A stretch of DNA of 64,000 bases from Edwardsiella tarda ATCC 15947 = NBRC 105688 (lineage in GTDB: Bacteria; Pseudomonadota; Gammaproteobacteria; Enterobacterales; Enterobacteriaceae), in NCBI RefSeq assembly GCF_003113495.2, contig NZ_CP084506.1, positions 1,674,001-1,738,000 on the forward strand. The letters are read 5' to 3'. Of this stretch, positions 33,232 through 40,046 are shown in pieces. Under the pieces are notes generated by a model. The model had not been told where the DNA came from, did no database searches, and was given only the letters and a program-made list of their open reading frames with translations. A program made the translations under genes and the position numbers. Every line of letters starts with the position of its first letter. The stretch's first letter is position 1.

Positions 33232-33358
33232 TCGGTACAGAGCGCAGTGTGTGGCTTGCCGTGTCCATTATCGCGGGTGGGGGGAGATTCCCAGCCATGA
33301 CGACTGGCGCAGATGGCGTGTGATATCCACAAGTCGAGACATGATGATGAGGGTTAAC

Positions 33359-33805
33359 GTGAGTAATGCAACGATGACGGTGAGCCGGGGTTTATTTGTC
33401 GGCGTATTGTGGGCGCTATCGTCACTGACACAGGTGCATGCCGCCGATAAGACGGCGTTGCATTCACCGCAAGCGGGGGTTCTGTGTGATAGCTATATTT
33501 GCGCCGATGCGCAGGGTGTTTCGCGCACCTTGACGGAGCGTTATTTGGGGGCGCGTGTCGCGCAGCGGGTGTTCTCGCAGGGTGACTTCGACCGGACGGC
33601 GTTCACCTTCGCGAACGGTATTTTTTGCGATACTCACGAGCGTCTGTGCCGCGAAGATCGTTATTACGGTAGCGATGGCAAACACAGTGGAGCGATCTCA
33701 GCCCACTATACGGCGTTATTATTTCCGCCTGCCTCGGAGTCGCCACAGATCAAGGGGCCCGCAGGTGATGCTAACGACGCTACGCCAGGCATAGCAGGAA
33801 AGTGA
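33359..33805 (+). CDS. YcgJ-like secreted protein
   Basis: A protein of about 148 residues with a signal peptide (RGLFVGVLWALSSLTQVHA) and four cysteines in the pattern GVLCDSYICAD...GIFCDTHERLC, and TERYLG and FDRTAFTF, as in the E. coli YcgJ family. Function is not known. In E. coli ycgJ lies beside pliG; here too a pliG-like gene follows on the other strand. Starts at 33341, 33359 (GTG after GAGGG) and 33374 are possible. A hairpin (AGTGACGC / GCGTCACT, 33801-33837) covers the stop and may end transcription. Confidence 0.75.
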   Translation: MSNATMTVSRGLFVGVLWALSSLTQVHAADKTALHSPQAGVLCDSYICADAQGVSRTLTERYLGARVAQRVFSQGDFDRTAFTFANGIFCDTHERLCREDRYYGSDGKHSGAISAHYTALLFPPASESPQIKGPAGDANDATPGIAGK

Positions 33806-33912
33806 CGCGCAGGCCCTATCTTGGGTCCGGCGTCACTCGCCGTGCGTCATGAATTGCATATCCGGCGAGGCGCTAAGAGGTGTCTCTCGGCGCCGTGCGT
33901 CATCGCCCTTCG

Positions 33913-34638
33913 TTAGCCGCCGGTGATGGCGGCGGCAGGAACCTCATAGCGTTCGTGGCCGCAGCGAATAAGAAACAGATCATCCTGCTGCTGCCAGGTA
34001 AAGGTCATATCGCCATCGGCCTGGCTGAGATCGGCATTCAGCGGCTTGCCGTGCGCAAAGAACAGCGTGCGTTGGCGCTGGTCGGGCAAGGTAAGCGTCA
34101 GGGTGGCATCACCGTTAGCTTGACGCGTGACGCTGAACGGGCATTGCCCCATCGGCTGACCACTGTGCTGGGCGCAGGGTAGCGTGCCGCTGGCGTTGTG
34201 CTGCGACGTGGGGCGACTGGCCGAGGTGCCCTGGATACGGATCGTCAGCGTGAAAGGATGGGCTGTCGAGGAGTCTTTGGCGGCCCCCATCTGGTAAAGG
34301 CGCACCGTATATTGCCCCTTGGTCGGTAAGCTCCCCTGGTAGTGATCACCCTCGATCGAACCATTGAATAGTGCTTCGCCGTGATTACCTGGGGCTAACA
34401 GGTTGAAATAGGTGGAGCTTTTCCCATTGAGCGTCACACTCATCTGCTGTCCTTGCGCGGCGACTAAGGTGTAGTCGAGGGTGTCATTCCCCTGGATACT
34501 GCCATGGAGGGTTGTTCCTGATTGCCCTTTGGGAAACTGTACCGTATGACGGATGATGCCGTCGTCCGCCGCCGCATAGGCGGGAGCGAGGGTGGCGCAG
34601 CTCAGGAGTGCCAGCGCGATACATGAGTAGCGTTTCAT
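33913..34638 (-). CDS. PliG-like lysozyme inhibitor with extra C-terminal domain
   Basis: A 241-residue periplasmic protein. The signal peptide is MKRYSCIALALLSCATLAPAYA. Residues ~28-140 resemble PliG (YcgK), the inhibitor of goose-type lysozyme: VQFPKGQSGTTLHGSIQGNDTLDYTLVAAQGQQMSV...YFNLLAPG...GQYTVRLYQM. Residues ~155-241 form a second domain with a PCAQ...QCPF disulfide candidate and GHERYEVPAAAITGG, not present in E. coli PliG (133 residues). Upstream in-frame starts would bury the signal peptide, so 34638 is chosen. Confidence 0.75.
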   Translation of the reverse strand: MKRYSCIALALLSCATLAPAYAAADDGIIRHTVQFPKGQSGTTLHGSIQGNDTLDYTLVAAQGQQMSVTLNGKSSTYFNLLAPGNHGEALFNGSIEGDHYQGSLPTKGQYTVRLYQMGAAKDSSTAHPFTLTIRIQGTSASRPTSQHNASGTLPCAQHSGQPMGQCPFSVTRQANGDATLTLTLPDQRQRTLFFAHGKPLNADLSQADGDMTFTWQQQDDLFLIRCGHERYEVPAAAITGG

Positions 34639-34794
34639 GGTGGACCTCTTGGTGGCGAAAGAATAGCGTAGGCCAGAGTCTGTAAGGATAGTATCGCGAG
34701 TGGTGAATACGCGAATCATCACGGATGATTATTGTTACCCATTGTGAATGGATCGTGGCGGCGGAGTATGGAGCGCAACGCGGAGTCGAGGGTG

Positions 34795-34817
34795 GGCCCA
34801 CGCGTTGAGCGTGGGCC
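34795..34817 (-). terminator. Hairpin after the NifX-like gene
   Basis: Perfect nine-base arms GGCCCACGC / GCGTGGGCC with a five-base loop, just beyond the stop of the minus-strand NifX-like gene. There is no long T-run, so it may act as a transcript-stabilising structure rather than a strong terminator. Confidence 0.55.
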
Positions 34818-34826
34818 GACGCTGGG

Positions 34827-35291
34827 CTACCCTTGACGGCAGCGAATGATGTGGGGGACGCCGCTTGGACGCGGTTGCAAGCGCGTAGGCGTCGTCACCT
34901 GCTTCGCACTCCCCCCACAACCACAGGCGTGGCCGGCGTGGTGCGGTTTACGCGGGGGGCGCGCCTGGCTCGCATCGGTCAGTTGGGCGAGGTTACACTC
35001 CTCCAGGCAATAGTCCGCCTGCCATTCACCGCCGTGCGCCAGGCGGATCTCGATCCCCAGCGCGAGCAGGCGTTGGGCCATGTGCTGGCCGACATTACGC
35101 ACCACCAGGCGGCGGATCTGCCCTTGGCGCAGTAGCGCCAGTAGCTGTTTCTTTCCTGAACATTGTTCGCTGGCGGCAGGATTCGCGTAGCGAGCGACTT
35201 CCTCCCCGTTGGCGTTGAAAAAGGCCAGTTGTGGCGCACGGGCCAGGTGGCCGGCGATGCGTGCGCCGTGCATCGGTATTGCGGTTAACAT
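34827..35291 (-). CDS. NifX/NifB-type Fe-Mo cofactor-binding family protein
   Basis: A 154-residue protein with the dinitrogenase iron-molybdenum cofactor family fold: MLTAIPMHGARIAGHLARAPQLAFFNANGEEV, then GKKQLLALLRQGQIRRLVVRNVGQHMAQRLLALGIEI. The C-terminal tail carries HHAGHACGCGG, a Cys/His cluster suited to metal binding. Family members in non-nitrogen-fixing bacteria are thought to handle Fe-S or Mo-type clusters; the substrate here is unknown. Twelve bases separate it from the DUF134 regulator, so the two form an operon. It stands beside the molybdo-enzyme locus ttr. Confidence 0.8.
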   Translation of the reverse strand: MLTAIPMHGARIAGHLARAPQLAFFNANGEEVARYANPAASEQCSGKKQLLALLRQGQIRRLVVRNVGQHMAQRLLALGIEIRLAHGGEWQADYCLEECNLAQLTDASQARPPRKPHHAGHACGCGGSAKQVTTPTRLQPRPSGVPHIIRCRQG

Positions 35292-35303
35292 CGTGAACCT
35301 TCC

Positions 35304-35582
35304 TTATGACTCATCAATCATCAGTGCCTTGCCATTACTGAGGCAGTCCAACAGCTTAAAGCGTGCCCGTTTGAGGATGTTAGCCAGCGTCTGGCGCGAT
35401 ACCCCCATCTCGGCGGCGGCCTGTTGCTGTTGCAATCCCTCACGGTCGACCAGACGCAGGGCCTCAAACTCGTCGCGCGCCAGCATCACCTGTTCGAGTT
35501 GCGGCAAGGGAATGCCGTTGGGCTTGAAGCAACGGTGCTGCGGATGACTACAGATGCGGCGTGGGATCTTGGGTCTGGGCAT
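35304..35582 (-). CDS. DUF134 family helix-turn-helix regulator
   Basis: A 92-residue protein starting MPRPKIPRRICSHPQHRCFKPNG. It has the DUF134 pattern: LARDEFEALRLVDREGLQQQQAAAEMGVSRQTLANILKRARFKLLDCL, the latter half a sigma-factor-like helix-turn-helix, with Cys residues near the N-terminus. DUF134 genes are often linked with NifX/NifB-type genes, as here. Two identical sites lie directly upstream, suggesting that it regulates its own operon. Confidence 0.85.
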   Translation of the reverse strand: MPRPKIPRRICSHPQHRCFKPNGIPLPQLEQVMLARDEFEALRLVDREGLQQQQAAAEMGVSRQTLANILKRARFKLLDCLSNGKALMIDES

Positions 35583-35591
35583 GGCGGCTCC

Positions 35592-35639
35592 TAAATGGCA
35601 TATGCAATATATACACCTCGTAAATGGCATATGCAATAT
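35592..35639 (-). promoter_or_regulatory. Two 19-bp direct repeats, putative operators of the DUF134 operon
   Basis: The sequence TAAATGGCATATGCAATAT occurs at 35592-35610 and again, base for base, at 35621-35639. Start-to-start distance is 29 bases, close to three helical turns. Each copy holds the palindrome GCATATGC. The pair lies 9 bases before the DUF134 start and ends 11 bases from the ttrR stop. Confidence 0.7.
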
Positions 35640-35650
35640 TGATTGTTGGG

Positions 35651-36277
35651 TTAACGTTCGCGATGGTCATCATCGTCGTGCGCTGTCTGTAGCGTGTCGC
35701 GTTGGCTGAGGAAGGCGAGCAGCGAGGCGCTTTCCAGCTTGCGGCTGATGTTGGCGCGATGCACCTCCACCGTACGCAGCGAAACATGTAGCCGTTCGGC
35801 GACGGCCTGATTCTTTAATCCTTGGCAGAGTAGATCGAAGGTCTGCCGTTCACGTGCCGTTAGCCGGGCAAGGCGTTGACGATGTTGTTGCTCACACAGG
35901 CGTTGGCGCGAGACGAGCCAGGCGGCCTCGATGGCGGCCAATAGGCTACGGCTTTCCACCGGTTTCTCCAGGAAGTGGCAGGCGCCGCGTTGCAGCGCCT
36001 CGACGGCCTGTGGCACATCGCCGTGCCCGGTGAGGAAGATCACGCCCAGCACGCTCTCGCGTGCCAATAGGGCTTGGTGAACTTGCATCCCAGAGAGCCC
36101 AGGCATACGGAGATCCAGGATGACGCAGCCGGGCTGACTGGCGTCCACCGCGGCCAGGAAACGTTCGCCATCGGTGAAGGCGTTCACCGTCATACCATAT
36201 CCTTCCAGGATAAATCCGAGCGAGTCGCGCACCGATGCGTCGTCATCGACGATATGGATCGAGATCGGGATGGTCAT
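35651..36277 (-). CDS. ttrR: TtrR tetrathionate response regulator
   Basis: A 208-residue FixJ/LuxR-type regulator. The receiver has the acidic pair DDD (11-13), the phospho-acceptor Asp55 in CVILDLRMPG and Lys in FLEKPVE. The C-terminal LuxR helix-turn-helix reads LTARERQTFDLLCQGLKNQAVAERLHVSLRTVEVHRANI. With TtrS it activates the divergent ttrBCA genes when tetrathionate is present. The ATG overlaps the ttrS stop, so the two are co-translated. Confidence 0.93.
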   Translation of the reverse strand: MTIPISIHIVDDDASVRDSLGFILEGYGMTVNAFTDGERFLAAVDASQPGCVILDLRMPGLSGMQVHQALLARESVLGVIFLTGHGDVPQAVEALQRGACHFLEKPVESRSLLAAIEAAWLVSRQRLCEQQHRQRLARLTARERQTFDLLCQGLKNQAVAERLHVSLRTVEVHRANISRKLESASLLAFLSQRDTLQTAHDDDDHRER

Positions 36278-38046
36278 GTCACCTCCTTGCTGGGGTAGGG
36301 AAGGGTCAGCGTCGCCTGGCAGCCGCCCTCGGGACGGTTTTCTAGCGTCAGGGTGCCCGCGAGCGCCTCGGTGACTTGTTGGCAGATGGAGAGGCCGAGG
36401 CCGAGTCCGTCGGGCTTGGTGGTAAAGAAGGCCTGTTGCACGCACTGGCTCTCTTGGGGCAGGCCGGGACCATTGTCGGCGATGATGACTTGGTAGGCGT
36501 CTGCCAGGTAGTGCTGGCTCAGGGTGATGTGGCGCGGTTCAGGTTGGCTCGCCAGCGCCTCGATGGCGTTTTTTAACAGATTAAGTAGCAGTTGCTGTAG
36601 GCCGATGGCGTCGTAGCGGTCGTAACGTGGAACGCCGTCTAAACGGCGCGTCAAGACGATGGCGTGGCGGCGGAACTCATACGCGAGCAGCGCCAGGGTA
36701 TCGTCCATCACGTTATGTGGCGCCAGCTCGACGTCCGGTTGTGGGGCGCGGCGGATCAGGCGGCGTAGCCGCTTGACGATGGCATCGGCCCGTGTGACCT
36801 GTTGACTGATGTGTCCCAAGGCGGGGATTAGGGTGGTGACCTCGACCTGGCGGTGCGCGCGATGTAGGCAGCCGTCGGCATAATTTTTGATCGCCTCCAG
36901 CGGTTGATTGAGCTCATGAGCCAGGCTGGTGCCCAATTCACCGACGATGGCGACGCGTTGCGCATGCTCCAGCGCCAGGCGTTTGCGATTCAGATCGGCC
37001 TCGGCATCAAGCAGGCGACGCTGGGTGCGTTGAAAACGCCACTCCAGCCACAGGTGATACAGCGTCAACAGTAGCAGCATACCTAATGCGCCCCAGAGCC
37101 AGGCTTGGTTTTCTTGCAGCCAGCGTAGGACTTGTAGGGTCAGGCTGACCGGGAGCGTCTCCTCCAACTGGCGGTAGAACTGTTCGATGCTGTAGCTACT
37201 CTCCGGCGCGCTCCAACCGAGCGAAGAGGCGGCGCGGGCCGCCGGATGCGTTTCCGGTAATGCCAACAGGGCGGCGGCCACCTGTTTGGCCAGCGCCGCG
37301 CTGGCGCGGTCGGTTCGGGCGAAGGACCAGTTGGGATAGAGCTGCGTCGAGCTTTGGCACTGGAAGTCGGCCGGGGCGATATTGTCGATCACCCGAAAGT
37401 CCTGGGCGTCGATCAGCCCCTCGCTGGCCATGGTTTCCAACTGACAGACCGGGACGATGACCGCGTCGGTTTCCCCATCGCGCAGGCGATAGATCAAGGC
37501 ATCCAGCGGAAAGCCGGCAAAGCGAGTTTGAGCGAAGAAGTGGCGGTAGTCGTAGCCCTCGCGCGCCAGACGATACAGCAGCGTCTGGTATCCACCGAAC
37601 GCTTGGGGGGCGACGGCGCTGATGCGCTTGCCGCGCAGATCGGCCAGATGGTGCAGCGTGCTCGCGCGCCGCACGATTAACGCAGATCCGATGACGTTGT
37701 TATTCCCTGGGCGTAGCGGGCTCTTGAGGGTCGCCAGCCAGGAGAGCGGCGCATGACGCCCCAGCGTGACGGCTTGCCCGGGGTTGGTGATGACAAAGTC
37801 GAGTCGGCGTTGGCGCACGGCACTATCTAAGGCGCTGATATCGTAGGGTTGCAGCTGAAAATGATAGGCCGGCAAGCGTTGATTGAGCCAACCGATCAGC
37901 GGTTGCCATTGGCTGTTCGCCATCTGGGTGCCACGCGTCGCCAGTACGCCGATGGTGACCGGTTGCGGCGAGGGCGGTGTCGCCCGAGCGGGCGCCAGGC
38001 AAACGAGGAGCGATAACAGCCAGCAGAGGCGTAACAGCACATTCAT
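36274..38046 (-). CDS. ttrS: TtrS tetrathionate sensor histidine kinase
   Basis: A 590-residue sensor. After a signal peptide (MNVLLRLCWLLSLLVCLAPARA) comes a PhnD-like periplasmic binding domain (about 25-330: PVTIGVLATRGTQMANSQWQPLIGWLNQRLP...). One membrane segment follows (WLWGALGMLLLLTLYHLWL), then the kinase with the H-box SLAHELNQPLEAIKNYADGC and ATP-binding motifs DNGPGLP and GLGLGLSICQQV. It senses tetrathionate in the periplasm. Upstream in-frame sequence to 38349 has no signal and covers the promoter region, so it is not counted. Confidence 0.93.
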   Translation of the reverse strand: MNVLLRLCWLLSLLVCLAPARATPPSPQPVTIGVLATRGTQMANSQWQPLIGWLNQRLPAYHFQLQPYDISALDSAVRQRRLDFVITNPGQAVTLGRHAPLSWLATLKSPLRPGNNNVIGSALIVRRASTLHHLADLRGKRISAVAPQAFGGYQTLLYRLAREGYDYRHFFAQTRFAGFPLDALIYRLRDGETDAVIVPVCQLETMASEGLIDAQDFRVIDNIAPADFQCQSSTQLYPNWSFARTDRASAALAKQVAAALLALPETHPAARAASSLGWSAPESSYSIEQFYRQLEETLPVSLTLQVLRWLQENQAWLWGALGMLLLLTLYHLWLEWRFQRTQRRLLDAEADLNRKRLALEHAQRVAIVGELGTSLAHELNQPLEAIKNYADGCLHRAHRQVEVTTLIPALGHISQQVTRADAIVKRLRRLIRRAPQPDVELAPHNVMDDTLALLAYEFRRHAIVLTRRLDGVPRYDRYDAIGLQQLLLNLLKNAIEALASQPEPRHITLSQHYLADAYQVIIADNGPGLPQESQCVQQAFFTTKPDGLGLGLSICQQVTEALAGTLTLENRPEGGCQATLTLPYPSKEVT

Positions 38047-38083
38047 CGGAGATCGGATTCGTATTTTTGCGAGATGGTTAATT

Positions 38084-38097
38084 TTGATATAGGTCAG
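38084..38097 (+). promoter_or_regulatory. FNR-like site upstream of ttrB
   Basis: TTGAT-ATAG-GTCAG matches the FNR consensus TTGAT-N4-ATCAA in the left half and partly in the right. The ttr genes of Salmonella need FNR (OxrA) and anaerobiosis, so a site here makes sense. It lies between the divergent ttrS and ttrB starts. Confidence 0.5.
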
Positions 38098-38107
38098 CAA
38101 TCGATCG

Positions 38108-38129
38108 CTATTGTGGTTTTCCACAATAG
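38108..38129 (+). promoter_or_regulatory. Perfect palindrome in the ttrS-ttrB intergenic region, putative TtrR site
   Basis: Nine-base arms CTATTGTGG / CCACAATAG with a TTTT spacer. It sits 11 bases from the FNR-like site and about 110 bases before ttrB. Its symmetry suits a dimeric response regulator, and TtrR is the only dedicated regulator here; the assignment is inference. Confidence 0.55.
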
Positions 38130-38237
38130 GAAGGCCTTTTCTCTCCTGCACATAATAAATCACGCCAATCAATAAGCGAATCAAGAAAGGCGGATCTGTG
38201 ATGTTACAGACAGCGCCATCGACGTGGGAGGAGAGTG

Positions 38238-39005
38238 ATGCGGGAGCAGGATAACGAACAACAGCAACGGCGCCGACTGTTGCTGGGTATCGGCAGCCTA
38301 AGCGCCGGCCTGGCGCTATTGCCCTGGCAGGCGCAGGGCACGGCGTCAAGCCAGGAGGCGGGGGCGCGGCAAGGGCGCCAGACTCCGCGCTGGGCGATGC
38401 TGATCGATTTGCGTAAGTGTGTCGGCTGCCAGGCCTGCACGGTGGCCTGTTGTATGGAGAACCTGCCGCCCATCGGTCAGTTTCGTACCACGGTCAAGCA
38501 GTATGAGGTGAGTGGCGCCGCCGCCCATGGGGTCAGCCAAATGTTTACCTTGCCGCGCCTGTGTAATCACTGCGAGGCGCCGCCCTGCATACCGGTCTGC
38601 CCGGTACAGGCCACCTATCAACGTGAAGACGGCATCGTCATGGTCGATAACACGCGTTGTGTCGGTTGCGCCTATTGCGTGCAGGCTTGTCCCTACGATG
38701 CCCGCTTTATTAACCACGAGACCCTGACGGCAGATAAATGCACCTTCTGCGCCCATCGTCTGGAGGCCGGGTTATTACCCGCCTGTGTCGATTCTTGTGT
38801 CGGCGGGGCACGCATCATCGGCGATCTGCACGATCCGCAGAGTACGCTCAGCCGTTTATTGGCTGCCCACTCGGGCGAAATTTATCAACTGAAGCCGGAG
38901 CAACACACCGAGCCGCGCGTGTTCTATCTGGGGTTGGACTCGGCCTTCGTCAGCCAGGTCAGTGGTCAGCCCGCGCTGTATGGCGATGAGGAGCAACACC
39001 CATGA
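38238..39005 (+). CDS. ttrB: TtrB tetrathionate reductase iron-sulfur subunit
   Basis: A 255-residue electron-transfer subunit with a twin-arginine-type leader (QRRRLLLGIGSLSAGLALL). Four cysteine groups for four 4Fe-4S clusters are seen: CVGCQACTVAC, CNHCEAPPCIPVCP, CVGCAYCVQACP and CTFCAHRLEAGLLPACVDSC. It passes electrons from TtrC to TtrA. The ATG at 38238 follows GGAGGAG; the stop overlaps the ttrC start. Confidence 0.95.
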   Translation: MREQDNEQQQRRRLLLGIGSLSAGLALLPWQAQGTASSQEAGARQGRQTPRWAMLIDLRKCVGCQACTVACCMENLPPIGQFRTTVKQYEVSGAAAHGVSQMFTLPRLCNHCEAPPCIPVCPVQATYQREDGIVMVDNTRCVGCAYCVQACPYDARFINHETLTADKCTFCAHRLEAGLLPACVDSCVGGARIIGDLHDPQSTLSRLLAAHSGEIYQLKPEQHTEPRVFYLGLDSAFVSQVSGQPALYGDEEQHP

Positions 39006-40045
39006 TTAGTGAGATCTTGGTTACGCCCCAGGCGGTAGCCTGGTTGCCCTGGGCGGTACAGTACTTCTTCTACATCGGGAGTGCCTATGGCGCGGCGTTG
39101 TTGTTGTGGTTAGCCTTGCGTGGTGGCGATCGTTACAGTGTCACGCTCGTACATAGTCTGGCGCTGGTGTTGCTGATCTCGGCCATTGTCGGCCCGTTGG
39201 CGCTCACCGCCGATCTGCATCAGCCGGGACGGGCCTGGCATTTCTTCGCTCACTTGACCCCCGGCTCTTGGATGTCACGTGGCGCGTTGTTGCTGCCGAT
39301 ATTTTCGGCGCTGGCGGTCGTGACGGCCTGGCTCTGTCTGCGTCCCGCGCTCTTAACGACGACGGTGCGCGGTGCGCGCTTCTGGCGGCGCTTGGCGTTG
39401 GGCCAGTGGCAGATCTCACCGACCGCGTTGCGTCGCTGTACCCTGCTGACATTACTCTCCGGGGCCAGCATCGCGTTGTATACCGGTAGCGAGGTGTGGG
39501 TCTTGGCCGCGCGTCCGCTGTGGCATCAGTGGATGCTGCCGTGGCTGTGGCTGTGTAGCGCGCCGCTGGCCAGCGTGGGGTTAGGGCTGCTGATCGCCGG
39601 TTTGTTGGGACAGCGCCTGACGGCGGGGGATGGGCGTCTGCTACGGCTGACCTTGTGGATCAGTGCCCTGAGTAGCCTGATCCTGCTCGCGCTGTGGCTC
39701 TACTGGCCGCCGGCGTCGGTGACCCAAGTCGGTCGCCACTTTATGCGCTTCCAGGCCTGGCCCACGCTGAGTTTACTGGCGATGACCCTGTTGGCGGCGA
39801 CGTGGCTATTACGCTTACGCTGGCTGCTGGCGATCCTGACCCTGGCGTCGGCGGCGGCCTTGCGCTGGTTGACGCTGATCGATGTGCAGCGGGTGGCGCG
39901 TTATGACGCCGGGATTTATCCCTACAGCGTCCCCGCCGGCAGTGAAGGTTGGCTCGGTATCGCCGCGATGGCAGGACTGTGGATCTGTTTGGCGGCGCTA
40001 TTGACGGAATTGATTGAGACGCGCAGTGACGCGGCGGAGCGATAA
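39002..40045 (+). CDS. ttrC: TtrC membrane quinol-oxidising subunit
   Basis: A 347-residue integral membrane protein of the NrfD/PsrC type with about nine hydrophobic segments (for example FFYIGSAYGAALLLWLAL, ALVLLISAIVGPLALTADL, ILALASAAALRWL-like near the end). It anchors the complex and takes electrons from menaquinol. It starts within the ttrB stop codon and ends one base before ttrA. Confidence 0.93.
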   Translation: MISEILVTPQAVAWLPWAVQYFFYIGSAYGAALLLWLALRGGDRYSVTLVHSLALVLLISAIVGPLALTADLHQPGRAWHFFAHLTPGSWMSRGALLLPIFSALAVVTAWLCLRPALLTTTVRGARFWRRLALGQWQISPTALRRCTLLTLLSGASIALYTGSEVWVLAARPLWHQWMLPWLWLCSAPLASVGLGLLIAGLLGQRLTAGDGRLLRLTLWISALSSLILLALWLYWPPASVTQVGRHFMRFQAWPTLSLLAMTLLAATWLLRLRWLLAILTLASAAALRWLTLIDVQRVARYDAGIYPYSVPAGSEGWLGIAAMAGLWICLAALLTELIETRSDAAER

Positions 40046-40046
40046 C

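Noticed and set aside
33158..33340. Long N-terminal extension of the YcgJ-like protein
   Set aside because: It overlaps the end of the EAL gene and would bury the signal peptide; later starts with a ribosome binding site are better.
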